Notes: a model not told the origin generated them from the letters alone. A stretch of 64,000 nt of DNA from Candidatus Falkowiibacteriota bacterium (GCA_026396875.1 JAPLVY010000007.1:17490-81489), one strand, 5' to 3'. Numbered from the stretch's first letter, positions 16,768 through 25,159 are shown. Numbers and translations are program-made.

Positions 16768-17208
16768 CTATTTTTTTTCGGGAGTAAGTAATATTTTTTT
16801 ATCGTAGAACATCTGATAGTAGAAGTGATACGAATTGTTTTCATGCCTGTTTAAGAAAAGCAGCAGAGGTGAATTGGTGTAAATTGGCGTTGATAATTTT
16901 AAGTTTTCGTCCAATCTTTTCTTGATTGATTCAATAACCAACTTTGAAATAGAACTGGTATTATAACCGTTGAAATCGTGTCTGAGGTGAAGGCCAAGGT
17001 TACCCAGTTCAATTCCTCCTTGGTTACTGATAATACTCACTAATGAGTTTGTGTAGTTAATCAATGCAACGATTAAATCTTGCTTCTTCTGCTTTTGTTG
17101 ACTAATTTTGTACAATGCGAATATCAAGCTCGCAATCAATCCGCCGATGATTAACACTGTTAGCACGGCATTTTCTCCGATAAAACGTTTAAATTCTTCC
17201 ATTTTCAA
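16768..17208 (-). CDS. Unknown single-pass membrane protein
   Basis: 146 residues with one hydrophobic segment near the N-terminus (VLTVLIIGGLIASLIFALYKI, about 14-34) and a hydrophilic C-terminal domain (GIELGNLGLHLRHDFNGYNTSSISKLVIESIKKRLDENLKL). I recognise no family. It is a single-gene unit with a perfect consensus promoter 171 nt upstream and a long hairpin in the leader, which suggests strong but post-transcriptionally controlled expression. Confidence 0.75.
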   Translation of the reverse strand: MKMEEFKRFIGENAVLTVLIIGGLIASLIFALYKISQQKQKKQDLIVALINYTNSLVSIISNQGGIELGNLGLHLRHDFNGYNTSSISKLVIESIKKRLDENLKLSTPIYTNSPLLLFLNRHENNSYHFYYQMFYDKKILLTPEKK

Positions 17209-17253
17209 GTTTTGTTTTTTTGTTAATAATATAATTTATAAAAGTGATAATTG

Positions 17254-17313
17254 TTTACTTGTTTTTTCACGCATCATCAGAATAAAAAGCTGATGAGTAA
17301 AAAAACAAGTAAA
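17254..17313 (-). repeat. Long hairpin in the leader of the gene at 16768
   Basis: A 14-bp A/T-rich stem (TTTACTTGTTTTTT / AAAAAACAAGTAAA), a small internal loop, then a 7-bp stem (TCATCAG / CTGATGA) with a 9-nt loop. It lies between the consensus promoter and the gene. The rest of the 287-nt gap (17209-17495) holds that promoter, a possible 28-codon + strand frame and the hydrogenase terminator. Confidence 0.7.
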
Positions 17314-17378
17314 ACTTCACTAAAATCTTGGCTGGAAGGATTAATTGTCAAAGAACTGGCTTCAAACTTACAAGAGTA

Positions 17379-17407
17379 ATTATAACATATTTTATAAATA
17401 TTGTCAA
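17379..17407 (-). promoter_or_regulatory. Perfect consensus promoter for the gene at 16768
   Basis: On the minus strand: TTGACA, 17-nt spacer, TATAAT, both hexamers identical to the sigma70 consensus. Confidence 0.8.
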
Positions 17408-17445
17408 TAAAAAGGTTTTAAATCAAACATGTTGTGCTAATAATA

Positions 17446-17476
17446 AACAAAAAAACCACCAAATAAAGGTGGCTTT
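17446..17476 (-). terminator. Terminator of the hydrogenase operon
   Basis: On the minus strand GCCACC / GGTGGT stem with a 7-nt loop, then TTTTTT, about 20 nt past the hydA stop. Confidence 0.85.
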
Positions 17477-17495
17477 TTGAAGGCAAGAATAGGGA

Positions 17496-19193
17496 TTAAA
17501 CCCTTTTTTTGAACTTCGTATGCAATAATTCGTGAGCGCGCTTATTTGTCTTGGCCCATTCCATGTACTCCAAAACTGGACGATTGTCGTGTGCAGAACG
17601 CATTGGTAGTTTGTCATCTAACTGATAAAGTGCGGCTGTTCTTGACGCTCTTTCTTTGGCAGTGGTTGGTATTGGCTGTCCTCCACCACCAAGGCATCCA
17701 CCCGGACAAGACATAACTTCGATATAGTCGTACTTACTCAAATTTTTAATCACCGGTTCAATGTTACCGATACCGTTTACAACCGCGACCCTCAAAGTGC
17801 GCCCAAAAATATTTACCTTCGCTTCCTTAAGACCGGAGGCGCCACGAACCGTTTTGAAGGCAATTTTTTTGGAGCGCTGGCCGTCAAGTAAAAACTTGGC
17901 TGATCGCAAGGCGGCCTCCATGACGCCACCAGAAGCACCATAGATAGCACCAGCGCCAGAACCATTATTCAGACAGAGGTCGTGAGCAACCGGCTTAAGC
18001 GCCGCGAAATCAATACCTGCTTTTTTAATCATAAAAGCAAATTCGCGAGTGGTGATTACTCTGTCTACTGGCATCACGCCACTCTTTAGTCGGAATTCCG
18101 GGCGAACGATTTCAAATTTTTTGGCCGTACAAGGCATGACCGAAACAATTTCTATTCTCTTGGGATTAATCTTTTGCTCTTTGGCCCACCAAGATTTTAT
18201 CAAACTACCCAAATGCATGTGCGGTGAACGAGCGCTAGTCAAGTGAGGAATAATTTCTGGGTGATAGTGTTCAACATAACGTACCCAGGCCGGACAACAA
18301 GAAGTAGTCATTGGTAAAACCGCTTTTTTGTCCTTTAATTTCTCCACCAATTCTTCCGCCTCTGTCATGGTCGTGATATCGGCGCCCAAATCAACATCAA
18401 AGACATAATCAAAGCCTAACATTTTTAAAGCGCTAGCAATTCTTCCTGGCATCTTGTCATCAAAAGGCAAGCCGAATTCTTCACCGATTGCCGCACGAAT
18501 GGAAGGGGCAAACTGAGCGATCATGATCTTCTTTTTATTCTTTAGGGCTTTATTCAATTCAGTAACAGAAAAGTTTTCCTGAATGGCGGAAACTGGGCAG
18601 CGCAAAGCGCATTGACCGCAAGAAATACAAGCAGAATCTTTTTTTGTCGCTTTGATAATTTTATTAATTCCCTGTCCCTCGGAACGAAAGAAATTAATTT
18701 TCTGCAGATCAGCACAGGCGTCCACACAGTTATTACAGTCAATACATTGCTGATGGTTAAATTCCAGAGCCCCGCCGCCAAAAATTTCAATCTTACGGCG
18801 CATCTTTCTCTCCGGAAAGGTATTGGCCACTATTTTGTATTCTCTGGCCAGACGCAAAAGGTCGCAATCAAATAAACGAGGGCAATCTGCACAATACTCG
18901 GCGTGAGTTGCAAAAAGTAATTTCAAGTTTTCTTGACGACTTTTGGTGGCCTTAGGACTATCAGTAAAAATCTCCATTCCGGAAACCGCTGACGCCTGGC
19001 AAGAGGCGACCAGTTTTTCCCTGCCCCTAACTTCAACAGCACAAACCCGGCAATTCGCCTTAACCTTTAAATCGGGGTGGTGGCAAAGAGATGGAATTAG
19101 CACTCCAGCATTTTCTGCTGCCATCAAAATAGTTTCACCAGACTCACAGGTGACCTTTTTACCGTTTAATTTGAAGTTTACTTTTTTGGTCAT
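17496..19193 (-). CDS. hydA: [FeFe] hydrogenase catalytic subunit
   Basis: Reversible H2 activation at an H-cluster. Domains in order: N-terminal [2Fe-2S] ferredoxin domain (cysteines about 36-65), His-Cys3 [4Fe-4S] domain (HAEYCADCPRLFDC, about 96-110), two [4Fe-4S] motifs (CIDCNNCVDAC about 152; CISCGQCALRCP about 189), then the H-domain with all three signatures: L1 TSCCPAW (about 298), L2 MPCTAKKFE (about 353), L3 EVMSCPGGCLGGGGQP (about 494). This is the clostridial CpI-like architecture at full length (565 aa), so it should be active if matured. The HydE/F/G maturases are not in the window. It is last in the gapA-hydB-like-membrane-hydA unit. Confidence 0.97.
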   Translation of the reverse strand: MTKKVNFKLNGKKVTCESGETILMAAENAGVLIPSLCHHPDLKVKANCRVCAVEVRGREKLVASCQASAVSGMEIFTDSPKATKSRQENLKLLFATHAEYCADCPRLFDCDLLRLAREYKIVANTFPERKMRRKIEIFGGGALEFNHQQCIDCNNCVDACADLQKINFFRSEGQGINKIIKATKKDSACISCGQCALRCPVSAIQENFSVTELNKALKNKKKIMIAQFAPSIRAAIGEEFGLPFDDKMPGRIASALKMLGFDYVFDVDLGADITTMTEAEELVEKLKDKKAVLPMTTSCCPAWVRYVEHYHPEIIPHLTSARSPHMHLGSLIKSWWAKEQKINPKRIEIVSVMPCTAKKFEIVRPEFRLKSGVMPVDRVITTREFAFMIKKAGIDFAALKPVAHDLCLNNGSGAGAIYGASGGVMEAALRSAKFLLDGQRSKKIAFKTVRGASGLKEAKVNIFGRTLRVAVVNGIGNIEPVIKNLSKYDYIEVMSCPGGCLGGGGQPIPTTAKERASRTAALYQLDDKLPMRSAHDNRPVLEYMEWAKTNKRAHELLHTKFKKRV

Positions 19194-19203
19194 GAGAAAT
19201 TAA

Positions 19204-19977
19204 TTATTTCTTTACTTCTTTTAAATTCTTATAAAGGAGAACCGTGAAGACATAAAGGAATGGTGACACGATAAACATAATAATCGAGTCGATAATATTC
19301 CAGGAAGTAACAAACACGGAGTTTCCTTGAAATGCTGCGCCAGGTAAACCGACAATCAGACTGAAGAGGTACAAAGCAAAACCGAGGAAAACAAGGCGAC
19401 CAAAGGTGGCCCACCAATAACCTTTTACTAGCTCTTTGCTGGCTTTAATAGCGCTCATGCCTTTTTTCCCCTCAAAGATAAAAATAATGACGGCAAAGCT
19501 ATAGAAAACCGCAAAAATGATTCCAGGGATAATTAGTAAAATACTCCACAGAAGTACTAGCACTAAGACCAAAAGACTTAACAGGAAAAACGGGGTAAAC
19601 AGTCCCTTGCTCTCCTCCCAGGAAGATTTCACGGAAGAGAAACCGTTTTTAATTAAAAGGTAGGTAGCAGCTTTGGCTCTAGTACTATACCAGATGGCTA
19701 ATGCCAAAGTGGCCAAGGCAATAATAACAATTAAAACCTTAATGACGACTGAGAGCACCATGGAATCCTGGCCCTTCATTAAAAATAAAGTGGCCAAGCC
19801 AGCAATCAAGGCAACTCCGGCGAAAATTGCCAGAATAGCCAAGAGACCGTAGAGAGATATGGTTACTAAATTCTTAAAATTGCTCCAATACATTTTCCAA
19901 GAGTTTTCAAATAAATCGAAAACTGGAATTAATTTTTTCTTAGCCGCCTTGGCAACTAACTTTTTTTCTGTTTCCAT
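19204..19977 (-). CDS. Unknown polytopic membrane protein in the hydrogenase operon
   Basis: 257 residues with about six hydrophobic segments: residues 32-60, 72-105, 138-175, 200-222 and 232-252 are strongly apolar. It begins with a Lys-rich stretch and the segment FDLFENSWKMYWSNFKNLV, which resembles the start of broadly distributed Gram-positive-type membrane proteins with glycerophosphodiesterase-membrane-domain-like folds. I cannot name the function. It sits 10 nt before hydA and 23 nt after the HydB-like gene, so it is co-transcribed with the hydrogenase. Whether it is a membrane partner is unknown. Confidence 0.8.
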   Translation of the reverse strand: METEKKLVAKAAKKKLIPVFDLFENSWKMYWSNFKNLVTISLYGLLAILAIFAGVALIAGLATLFLMKGQDSMVLSVVIKVLIVIIALATLALAIWYSTRAKAATYLLIKNGFSSVKSSWEESKGLFTPFFLLSLLVLVLVLLWSILLIIPGIIFAVFYSFAVIIFIFEGKKGMSAIKASKELVKGYWWATFGRLVFLGFALYLFSLIVGLPGAAFQGNSVFVTSWNIIDSIIMFIVSPFLYVFTVLLYKNLKEVKK

Positions 19978-20000
19978 AAATTTTTTTTTAATAATTTTTT

Positions 20001-21047
20001 CTATTTTTTTATTTTTATTTTTAAAATATTTTCAGCATAACTATTTAGGGGTATGGGCAGGCTGGCACCAAGAGCACAGAAGCTGGAAGCTGAAAGGTTG
20101 TCCAGCAAATCCCTAACCTCGCCTTTAAAATTCAAGAAGTTCTTTGGGTCGGCTTTGAATAGTTCCAGCAAGCGATAAGTTCCCTCTCGACAAGGAGTAC
20201 AATGGCCGCAAGTCTCGGCAACATAAAATTCTAGCCATTCTTTAACCAAGCGACGAGGATCAGTACCTGCCAAAACCACTTTAATTGATCCTGCCCCACC
20301 AACCGGGCGCTTGAGTTGCTTTTGGTTCAAGACTTCACCACTCATATCTCCGCCCACAACTACAAAAAAATCTCTTTTTGGTGTATTGCCAGTTTCCTCT
20401 AGGATTTCTGAGATGCTGGCACTTTCGGAATAGGCATAAACTCCTGGATTTTTAAGATCACCAGTAAGCGAATAGAATCTCTCTTGTTTAAACCTTCCCA
20501 AAACTAGCAGTCCAATATTATAGAAAGTTTCAAGATTATTAATTAAAGTTGGGCAACCAAATAAACCTTTTTCTGCCGGATATGGTGGCTTGAGGCGTGG
20601 CTCAGCCAAAGAAAATTCAATAACATTGAGCATAGCACTTTCTTCTCCACTGATATAGGAGTGGCCGTTTTTAAACTCATTTCGCCAGAGTTTTCGAACA
20701 ATCAAATTTTCTTTCTTCGCCAACTCTTGATCCAGGGAAGGCATGAATTCTTTACCGTAGTCAGCACTGGTAAAAAAATATATTTGAGAAATATTCTCTG
20801 GGCCAAAAAAGCTAATTGCCGCTCGTAAACCGGCAAAAAACTCAAGTAAATGATTATCTAAAATGTGAGCATCTTTAAAAACTCCCGGTTCACCTTCAGA
20901 ACAATTAACCACGATAATACCCTTTTTGCCACTCTTTTTTATGGAATCAAAAACACTTTGCCATTTTGAGGCAACAGGAAAGCTGGCGCCACCACGGCCG
21001 CAAAGGTTAGCTTTTTTGATTAAATTCAGAATTTTCTGATCAGGCAT
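20001..21047 (-). CDS. hydB: NuoF/HydB-like NADH-binding flavoprotein
   Basis: Flavoprotein of the complex I 51-kDa/HydB family, passing electrons between NADH, FMN and Fe-S clusters. It has the NADH/FMN motifs GRGGASFPVASKW (residue 16 on), a GEE-type segment SGEESAMLNVIEFSLAEPRLKPPYPA, and PTLINNLETF, plus the [4Fe-4S] motif CGHCTPCREGTYRLLELF with a later Cys (about 278-325). At 348 residues it is shorter than usual NuoF (about 420) and much shorter than HydB (about 600). It lacks the N-terminal [2Fe-2S] and C-terminal ferredoxin domains. No NuoE/HydC-like gene is adjacent. Likely partner of HydA. Confidence 0.92.
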   Translation of the reverse strand: MPDQKILNLIKKANLCGRGGASFPVASKWQSVFDSIKKSGKKGIIVVNCSEGEPGVFKDAHILDNHLLEFFAGLRAAISFFGPENISQIYFFTSADYGKEFMPSLDQELAKKENLIVRKLWRNEFKNGHSYISGEESAMLNVIEFSLAEPRLKPPYPAEKGLFGCPTLINNLETFYNIGLLVLGRFKQERFYSLTGDLKNPGVYAYSESASISEILEETGNTPKRDFFVVVGGDMSGEVLNQKQLKRPVGGAGSIKVVLAGTDPRRLVKEWLEFYVAETCGHCTPCREGTYRLLELFKADPKNFLNFKGEVRDLLDNLSASSFCALGASLPIPLNSYAENILKIKIKK

Positions 21048-21056
21048 GCAGGACTT

Positions 21057-22073
21057 TTATTTTAAATATTTTTTAAGCAGATAGGACAGTTCGACCAAAC
21101 GATGCGAATAACCCCATTCGTTGTCATACCAAGCAACCACCTTGAGCAGGTCGCCGCCGACAAGCATGGTCGACTTCAAGTCAACAATTGAGCTGTTGGC
21201 GTTACCGATAATGTCGGAGGAAACTAGTTCTTCGTTGGAGGCTTCGATAATTCCCTTCATTTTCCCCCTGGACGCAATAACAAAAGCTTTATTGACTGCT
21301 TCAACAGTGGTTTTTTTACCAAGAACAAAAACTGTATCACAAAGAGAACCGACAGGAGTTGGAACTCGTACCGCCAAACCATCAAAACTATTTTTCAAGG
21401 AAGGAATAGTTTCAGTTACCGCAGTAGCCGCGCCAGTAGTGGTCGGCACAATATTCATCGCTGCCGCTCGTGCTCGACGCAAATCTTTGTGTGGTCCGTC
21501 AACCAAATTTTGATCAGCGGTATAGGAATGAATAGTAGTCATTAAAGCTTTTTTGATGCCGAAATGACTCTTAATAACCGAGGTAACGGGGGCTAGACAA
21601 TTAGTGGTACAGGAAGCACAAGAAACCACGTTGTCAGTCTTGGAGATTTTATCTTCATTTACTCCGATTACAATAGTTTTCACTTTGCCCTTTGCGGGAG
21701 CACTAATAATCACCTTCTGTGCGCCGGCATCGAGATGAGCCTGAACTTCTTCAGCGCTACGAAACTTCCCGGTACACTCGAGAACAATGTCAACTTTTAA
21801 TTTTTTCCAAGGCAACAAATTAGGATCTTTCTGAGAAAAAACTGGATATTTTTGATTATCGACCACCAGGGAATCTTTGGTGCTGCTAATTTTTCTTTGA
21901 TAACGACCGTAGCAAGTATCATATTCCAGAAGATGCGCGAGAGTGGCCGTATCAGTTAAGTCGTTAACTGCTACGATATTCAATTTTGGGTGTTCATCCA
22001 AAATAATCTTAAAGGCCGCCCGACCAATGCGACCGAAGCCGTTAATTGCAATATTAATCTTGCGATTGAACAT
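21057..22073 (-). CDS. gapA: Glyceraldehyde-3-phosphate dehydrogenase, type I
   Basis: Oxidises glyceraldehyde-3-phosphate to 1,3-bisphosphoglycerate with NAD+ reduction. Rossmann motif AINGFGRIGRAAFK, then the active-site SCASCTTNCLAP (Cys about 151), catalytic His in TTIHSYTADQNLVDGPHKDLRRARAAA, and WYDNEWGYSHR at the C-terminus. 338 residues. It is first in an operon with the flavoprotein and the [FeFe] hydrogenase (9 nt to the HydB-like gene), which directly links NADH formation to H2 production. Confidence 0.97.
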   Translation of the reverse strand: MFNRKINIAINGFGRIGRAAFKIILDEHPKLNIVAVNDLTDTATLAHLLEYDTCYGRYQRKISSTKDSLVVDNQKYPVFSQKDPNLLPWKKLKVDIVLECTGKFRSAEEVQAHLDAGAQKVIISAPAKGKVKTIVIGVNEDKISKTDNVVSCASCTTNCLAPVTSVIKSHFGIKKALMTTIHSYTADQNLVDGPHKDLRRARAAAMNIVPTTTGAATAVTETIPSLKNSFDGLAVRVPTPVGSLCDTVFVLGKKTTVEAVNKAFVIASRGKMKGIIEASNEELVSSDIIGNANSSIVDLKSTMLVGGDLLKVVAWYDNEWGYSHRLVELSYLLKKYLK

Positions 22074-22110
22074 ATAAAAATTGTTTAAATAAATTTTATT
22101 AGTTAATTAA

Positions 22111-22119
22111 ATTATAGCA
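22111..22119 (-). promoter_or_regulatory. Extended -10 promoter of gapA-hydrogenase operon
   Basis: On the minus strand TGCTATAAT without a good -35 element. It lies just past the terminator of the upstream gene. Confidence 0.55.
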
Positions 22120-22129
22120 TAAGCGTCAA

Positions 22130-22182
22130 AAAAAATAAAAAAAGAGTATTACTTGCCATGCAATGACAAGTAACACTCTTTA
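22130..22182 (-). terminator. Terminator of the small membrane protein gene
   Basis: AAGAGTATTACTTG / CAAGTAACACTCTT stem with one internal mismatch zone. On the minus strand it is followed by TTTTTTTATTTTTTTT. Confidence 0.88.
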
Positions 22183-22202
22183 AACCTTGGTGGCGCCCTT
22201 GA

Positions 22203-22442
22203 TTATCCAAAGAAACTAAGAGCCTGAAACATCTCCGAAAAAGAATCTAGGGCCTCTTCTCTCCTTTTTAATAGAATAGAGAAAGAGATAATGGCAAGAA
22301 GGGAAAAAATTCCCAAAGCAATCGGCCAACCTTCCTCTGAAGGCACGTTGATTTTCACAAGCGAGCCAACAAGTCCGATAATCACATAGATGAAAGCAAA
22401 AATTAGCACATCTATGTCAAGTGAATTGATAATTTTCTTCAT
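22203..22442 (-). CDS. Unknown small membrane protein
   Basis: 79 residues with two hydrophobic segments (about 9-27 and 40-58: IDVLIFAFIYVIIGLVGSLV and WPIALGIFSLLAIISFSILL) joined by a short loop, followed by a charged tail (KRREEALDSFSEMFQALSFFG). No known family. It is flanked by its own terminator on the 3' side and the ricT terminator upstream, so it is a separate transcription unit. The clear unit boundaries favour a real gene. Confidence 0.65.
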   Translation of the reverse strand: MKKIINSLDIDVLIFAFIYVIIGLVGSLVKINVPSEEGWPIALGIFSLLAIISFSILLKRREEALDSFSEMFQALSFFG

Positions 22443-22510
22443 GGATTAAAATTTTAATGATCAACCTAATAATATCACGATATTAGACAATTGTCAATAA
22501 TAGGGACATA

Positions 22511-22541
22511 TAAAAACACCCGCGATTAGCGAGTGTTTTTT
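22511..22541. terminator. Terminator after ricT
   Basis: AAAACACCCGC / GCGAGTGTTTT stem with one mismatch, A/T tracts on both sides. Confidence 0.82.
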
Positions 22542-22560
22542 ATATTTATTCAAATATTCC

Positions 22561-23367
22561 CTATTTCTTCTTGTTTTTTCGGTTTAAATCAACCTCCATC
22601 ACTGCGTCTCTTTCCCCGCTCTTTTCGGCTGGGAAACGAACATCGACTGATTGTTTTAAGACGTGATGACCAACAACAATCCCTCGACGACCGTCAACGT
22701 TAACCTTTGCGCCATAAGCTGGCATCTTGCCGCGAAGCTCTTTATAGCCTTCGTATTCGTAGGCCAGGCAACACATTAGGCGTCCGCACATCCCGGAAAT
22801 ACGATCACTGCCTCGATGAACAACCTGCTGAACCTCTGCCATCTCCGAGGTAACGGAAGAAAATTCCTTTACCGAACCACGACAACATAACTTTTTACCA
22901 CAACCGCCGCAATCGCCAGTGAGGCGCGCTTCATCGCGAGCGCCAATCTGAGTTAGACGAATATTGGCATTGAAGTGAGCGGTCAGTTCTTTTACCAATT
23001 CACGAAAATCAACTCGACCATCAGCAATAAAAGCAAAGTTAAGGCGGTTACCCTCAAAGGAGAAGTGCACGTCCACGAGCTTCATATCAAGATTTTGACG
23101 ATTGGCAATCTCCCGACAAACCTCCAGGGACTCACGCTTCTTCTCTTCGCTAGGCAGACGATTTAATTCTGATTTCTCGGCACGGCGGATAATCTCTTTG
23201 AGTTCTTCGCCCTTACCAGTTTCTTTGACAAAGCCGACAATCTTGCCGATTTCCCGCCCCAGTTCGGTGGCAACCAAAACCTGATCACCAACCTTAAAAG
23301 AATCTTCTTCGGTAGAAAAATTATAAATTTTGTCCCAGGAAACGAATTGAACTTCGGCAATTCTCAT
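22561..23367 (-). CDS. ricT: PSP1-domain protein, RicT/YaaT family
   Basis: Member of the PSP1/YaaT family. In Bacillus this protein acts in the RicAFT complex, which carries Fe-S clusters and adjusts RNase Y-dependent mRNA processing. The core includes ARLTGDCGGCGKKLCCRG and GMCGRLMCCLAYEYEGY, with the paired cysteines of the family retained. 268 residues, close to the usual length, with a short lysine-rich end. It follows tsf by 2 nt. RicA and RicF homologues are not visible here, so the Bacillus role is not guaranteed. Confidence 0.9.
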   Translation of the reverse strand: MRIAEVQFVSWDKIYNFSTEEDSFKVGDQVLVATELGREIGKIVGFVKETGKGEELKEIIRRAEKSELNRLPSEEKKRESLEVCREIANRQNLDMKLVDVHFSFEGNRLNFAFIADGRVDFRELVKELTAHFNANIRLTQIGARDEARLTGDCGGCGKKLCCRGSVKEFSSVTSEMAEVQQVVHRGSDRISGMCGRLMCCLAYEYEGYKELRGKMPAYGAKVNVDGRRGIVVGHHVLKQSVDVRFPAEKSGERDAVMEVDLNRKNKKK

Positions 23368-23369
23368 AC

Positions 23370-24164
23370 TTAAAGGCTGAAACGGACAAAGGCAGACACC
23401 GTAGCGCCACCAAGAATATCCTTCACCTTTTTCTTGTCGTCTTTAATAAACTCTTGTTCCATCAAACAAACTTCGGAATAATATTTGGCCATCTTACCTT
23501 CTAGAATTTTTTCCACCATTGCTTCTGGCTTGCCTTCTTTAATCAACTGTTCGCGGTAAATATCTTTTTCCTTATCCATTTCGTCAGTAGAAACTTCGGC
23601 GGGTACTAAATATTTTGGGTTAGCAGCGGCAACTTGCATAGCAACATCAACTGCCTCTTCATTTTTGCCAGAAGCATCGATAGCAACCAAAACACCAATA
23701 CGACCACCGAGATGAGAGTAAGCAGCAACTGTACCGCCATTTAATACGGCCAAGCGTTTAACTGCTAATTTTTCGCCAATCACACCACTGAGGGTATCGA
23801 GAGTATCTTTTACACTCAGACCATTCATATCCAAAGCTAATAGGGCTTCGACACTGGCCGGCTTGGCAGTCTTTACTAATTCTAAAGCGCCAGCAACAAA
23901 TTCTTGGAATTTATCACTGCGAGCCACAAAATCAGTCTCCGAATCAACCTCAATAGCATAACCTTCAGTTGCATCAGCGTTTACAGCCACAGAAACAATG
24001 CCTTCGCTTGTTTCGCGGTCAGCTCTCTTGGCAGACTTGGCAATACCTTTTTTGCGCAAAATTTCAACGGCTGCGTTCAGGTCACCACCAGCCTCATCAA
24101 GAGCTTTTTTGCAGTCGACCATGCCAGCGCCGGTCATTTCGCGTAACTGTTTTAACAATTCCAT
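23370..24164 (-). CDS. tsf: Elongation factor Ts
   Basis: Guanine-nucleotide exchange factor for EF-Tu. The N-terminal UBA domain with the TDF-type loop is clear (LRE-MTGAGMVDCKKALDEAGGDLNAAVEILRKKG), as are VDSETDFVARSDKF and the end domain VAAANPKYL. 264 residues. It follows rpsB by 33 nt in the usual order. Confidence 0.97.
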   Translation of the reverse strand: MELLKQLREMTGAGMVDCKKALDEAGGDLNAAVEILRKKGIAKSAKRADRETSEGIVSVAVNADATEGYAIEVDSETDFVARSDKFQEFVAGALELVKTAKPASVEALLALDMNGLSVKDTLDTLSGVIGEKLAVKRLAVLNGGTVAAYSHLGGRIGVLVAIDASGKNEEAVDVAMQVAAANPKYLVPAEVSTDEMDKEKDIYREQLIKEGKPEAMVEKILEGKMAKYYSEVCLMEQEFIKDDKKKVKDILGGATVSAFVRFSL

Positions 24165-24197
24165 ATAATTAGGAAATTAAAAGAAGATTAATAATTT

Positions 24198-24881
24198 TTA
24201 TTTACGAGCGTCAAGGATAGCTTCTTTGACGGTTTCTAAAATCAATTTAATTGTTTTAGTGGAGTCGTCGTTGGCAGGAATTGGATAGTTAACCAATTCT
24301 GGATTAACGTTAGTGTCGCAGACAGCAATAATCGGGATGTTCTTTTTGATTGCTTCGGCAACTGCAGTTTCTTCTTCCTTGATATCCCAAATGAACAAAG
24401 CATCAGGGAGTTTATTGAGATTAACCAAACCGGAAACGCGAGCTTCTAATTTTTTGATTTCGCGATCAAAGTCCAATTGTTCTTTTTTTGTATATTTTTC
24501 TAATTTTCCAGCCTTCTTTTTTTCAATCAAATCAACATATTTTTTAACGGATTTTTTGACAACCACAAAGTTGGTCAGATAACCGCCTAGCCACTTACCA
24601 ACGATATATGGCATAGAAGCGACTTCCGCCATTTTCTTCATTGGTTCTTTGACTTGGTTCTTAGTGCCAACAAAAAGCACACTCTTTTCCTCTTTGACAA
24701 GGGTCTGGATAAATTCCAAGGCTTCCTTCAGTTTTTCTTGACTCTTGGAGAGGTCAATAATATAAATTCCGTTTTTTTCACCAAAAATGAATTGCTTCAT
24801 TTTTGGGTGCCAACGATTTGTACGATGACCGAAGTGCATACCGGCTTTCAGCATGTCTTCCATTTTTGGAATCTTTACCAT
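24198..24881 (-). CDS. rpsB: 30S ribosomal protein S2
   Basis: Small-subunit protein S2. Signatures: MLKAGMHFGHRTNRWHPKMKQFIFGEKNGIYIIDL at the start, FVGTKNQ, KWLGGYLTNF, LPDALFIWDI and IPIIAVCDTNVNPELVNYPIPANDDS. 227 residues, without the C-terminal extension seen in some phyla. It is first in the rpsB-tsf-ricT unit and is preceded by a long leader. Confidence 0.98.
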   Translation of the reverse strand: MVKIPKMEDMLKAGMHFGHRTNRWHPKMKQFIFGEKNGIYIIDLSKSQEKLKEALEFIQTLVKEEKSVLFVGTKNQVKEPMKKMAEVASMPYIVGKWLGGYLTNFVVVKKSVKKYVDLIEKKKAGKLEKYTKKEQLDFDREIKKLEARVSGLVNLNKLPDALFIWDIKEEETAVAEAIKKNIPIIAVCDTNVNPELVNYPIPANDDSTKTIKLILETVKEAILDARK

Positions 24882-25032
24882 AATTTTTTCTTTTTACCCT
24901 GGCGCCTTTTGGCGCTCAAGCTTCTGCCTCCTTACCGACACAAAAAATGGCCGGCAAGAAAATTTTGAGGCATGATAATTAATTAAATATTAGCTTAAAA
25001 TATTAAAAGGCTTAGCATTAACTAGGCTCTTT
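24882..25032 (-). promoter_or_regulatory. Long structured leader of rpsB
   Basis: About 150 nt lie between the predicted transcription start and the ATG. The minus-strand RNA holds a GCGCC / GGCGC hairpin close to the start codon and a purine-rich AAGGAGG inside the leader rather than at the normal distance. S2 operons often carry autoregulatory leaders; that this one binds S2 is inference. Confidence 0.45.
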
Positions 25033-25038
25033 TCTTAT

Positions 25039-25067
25039 ATAATACGGGAAAAATTGGCTGATGTCAA
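25039..25067 (-). promoter_or_regulatory. Promoter of rpsB-tsf-ricT
   Basis: On the minus strand: TTGACA, 17-nt spacer, TATTAT. Confidence 0.78.
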
Positions 25068-25109
25068 CATTGATATTGACATAAATTACTAGTAAGAGGC
25101 TAGTTTATA

Positions 25110-25141
25110 AAACAAAACCCCGCAGAAGATGCGGGGCTTTT
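25110..25141. terminator. Terminator after the split lipoprotein gene
   Basis: CCCCGCA / TGCGGGG stem with loop GAAGA, T-rich on both sides. Confidence 0.88.
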
Positions 25142-25159
25142 TATTTATCCAAATACTGC

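Noticed and set aside
24890-24925. GCGCC/GGCGC hairpin before rpsB as a terminator
   Set aside because: It lies between promoter and start codon on the minus strand and lacks a clean T-tract, so a leader element fits better.
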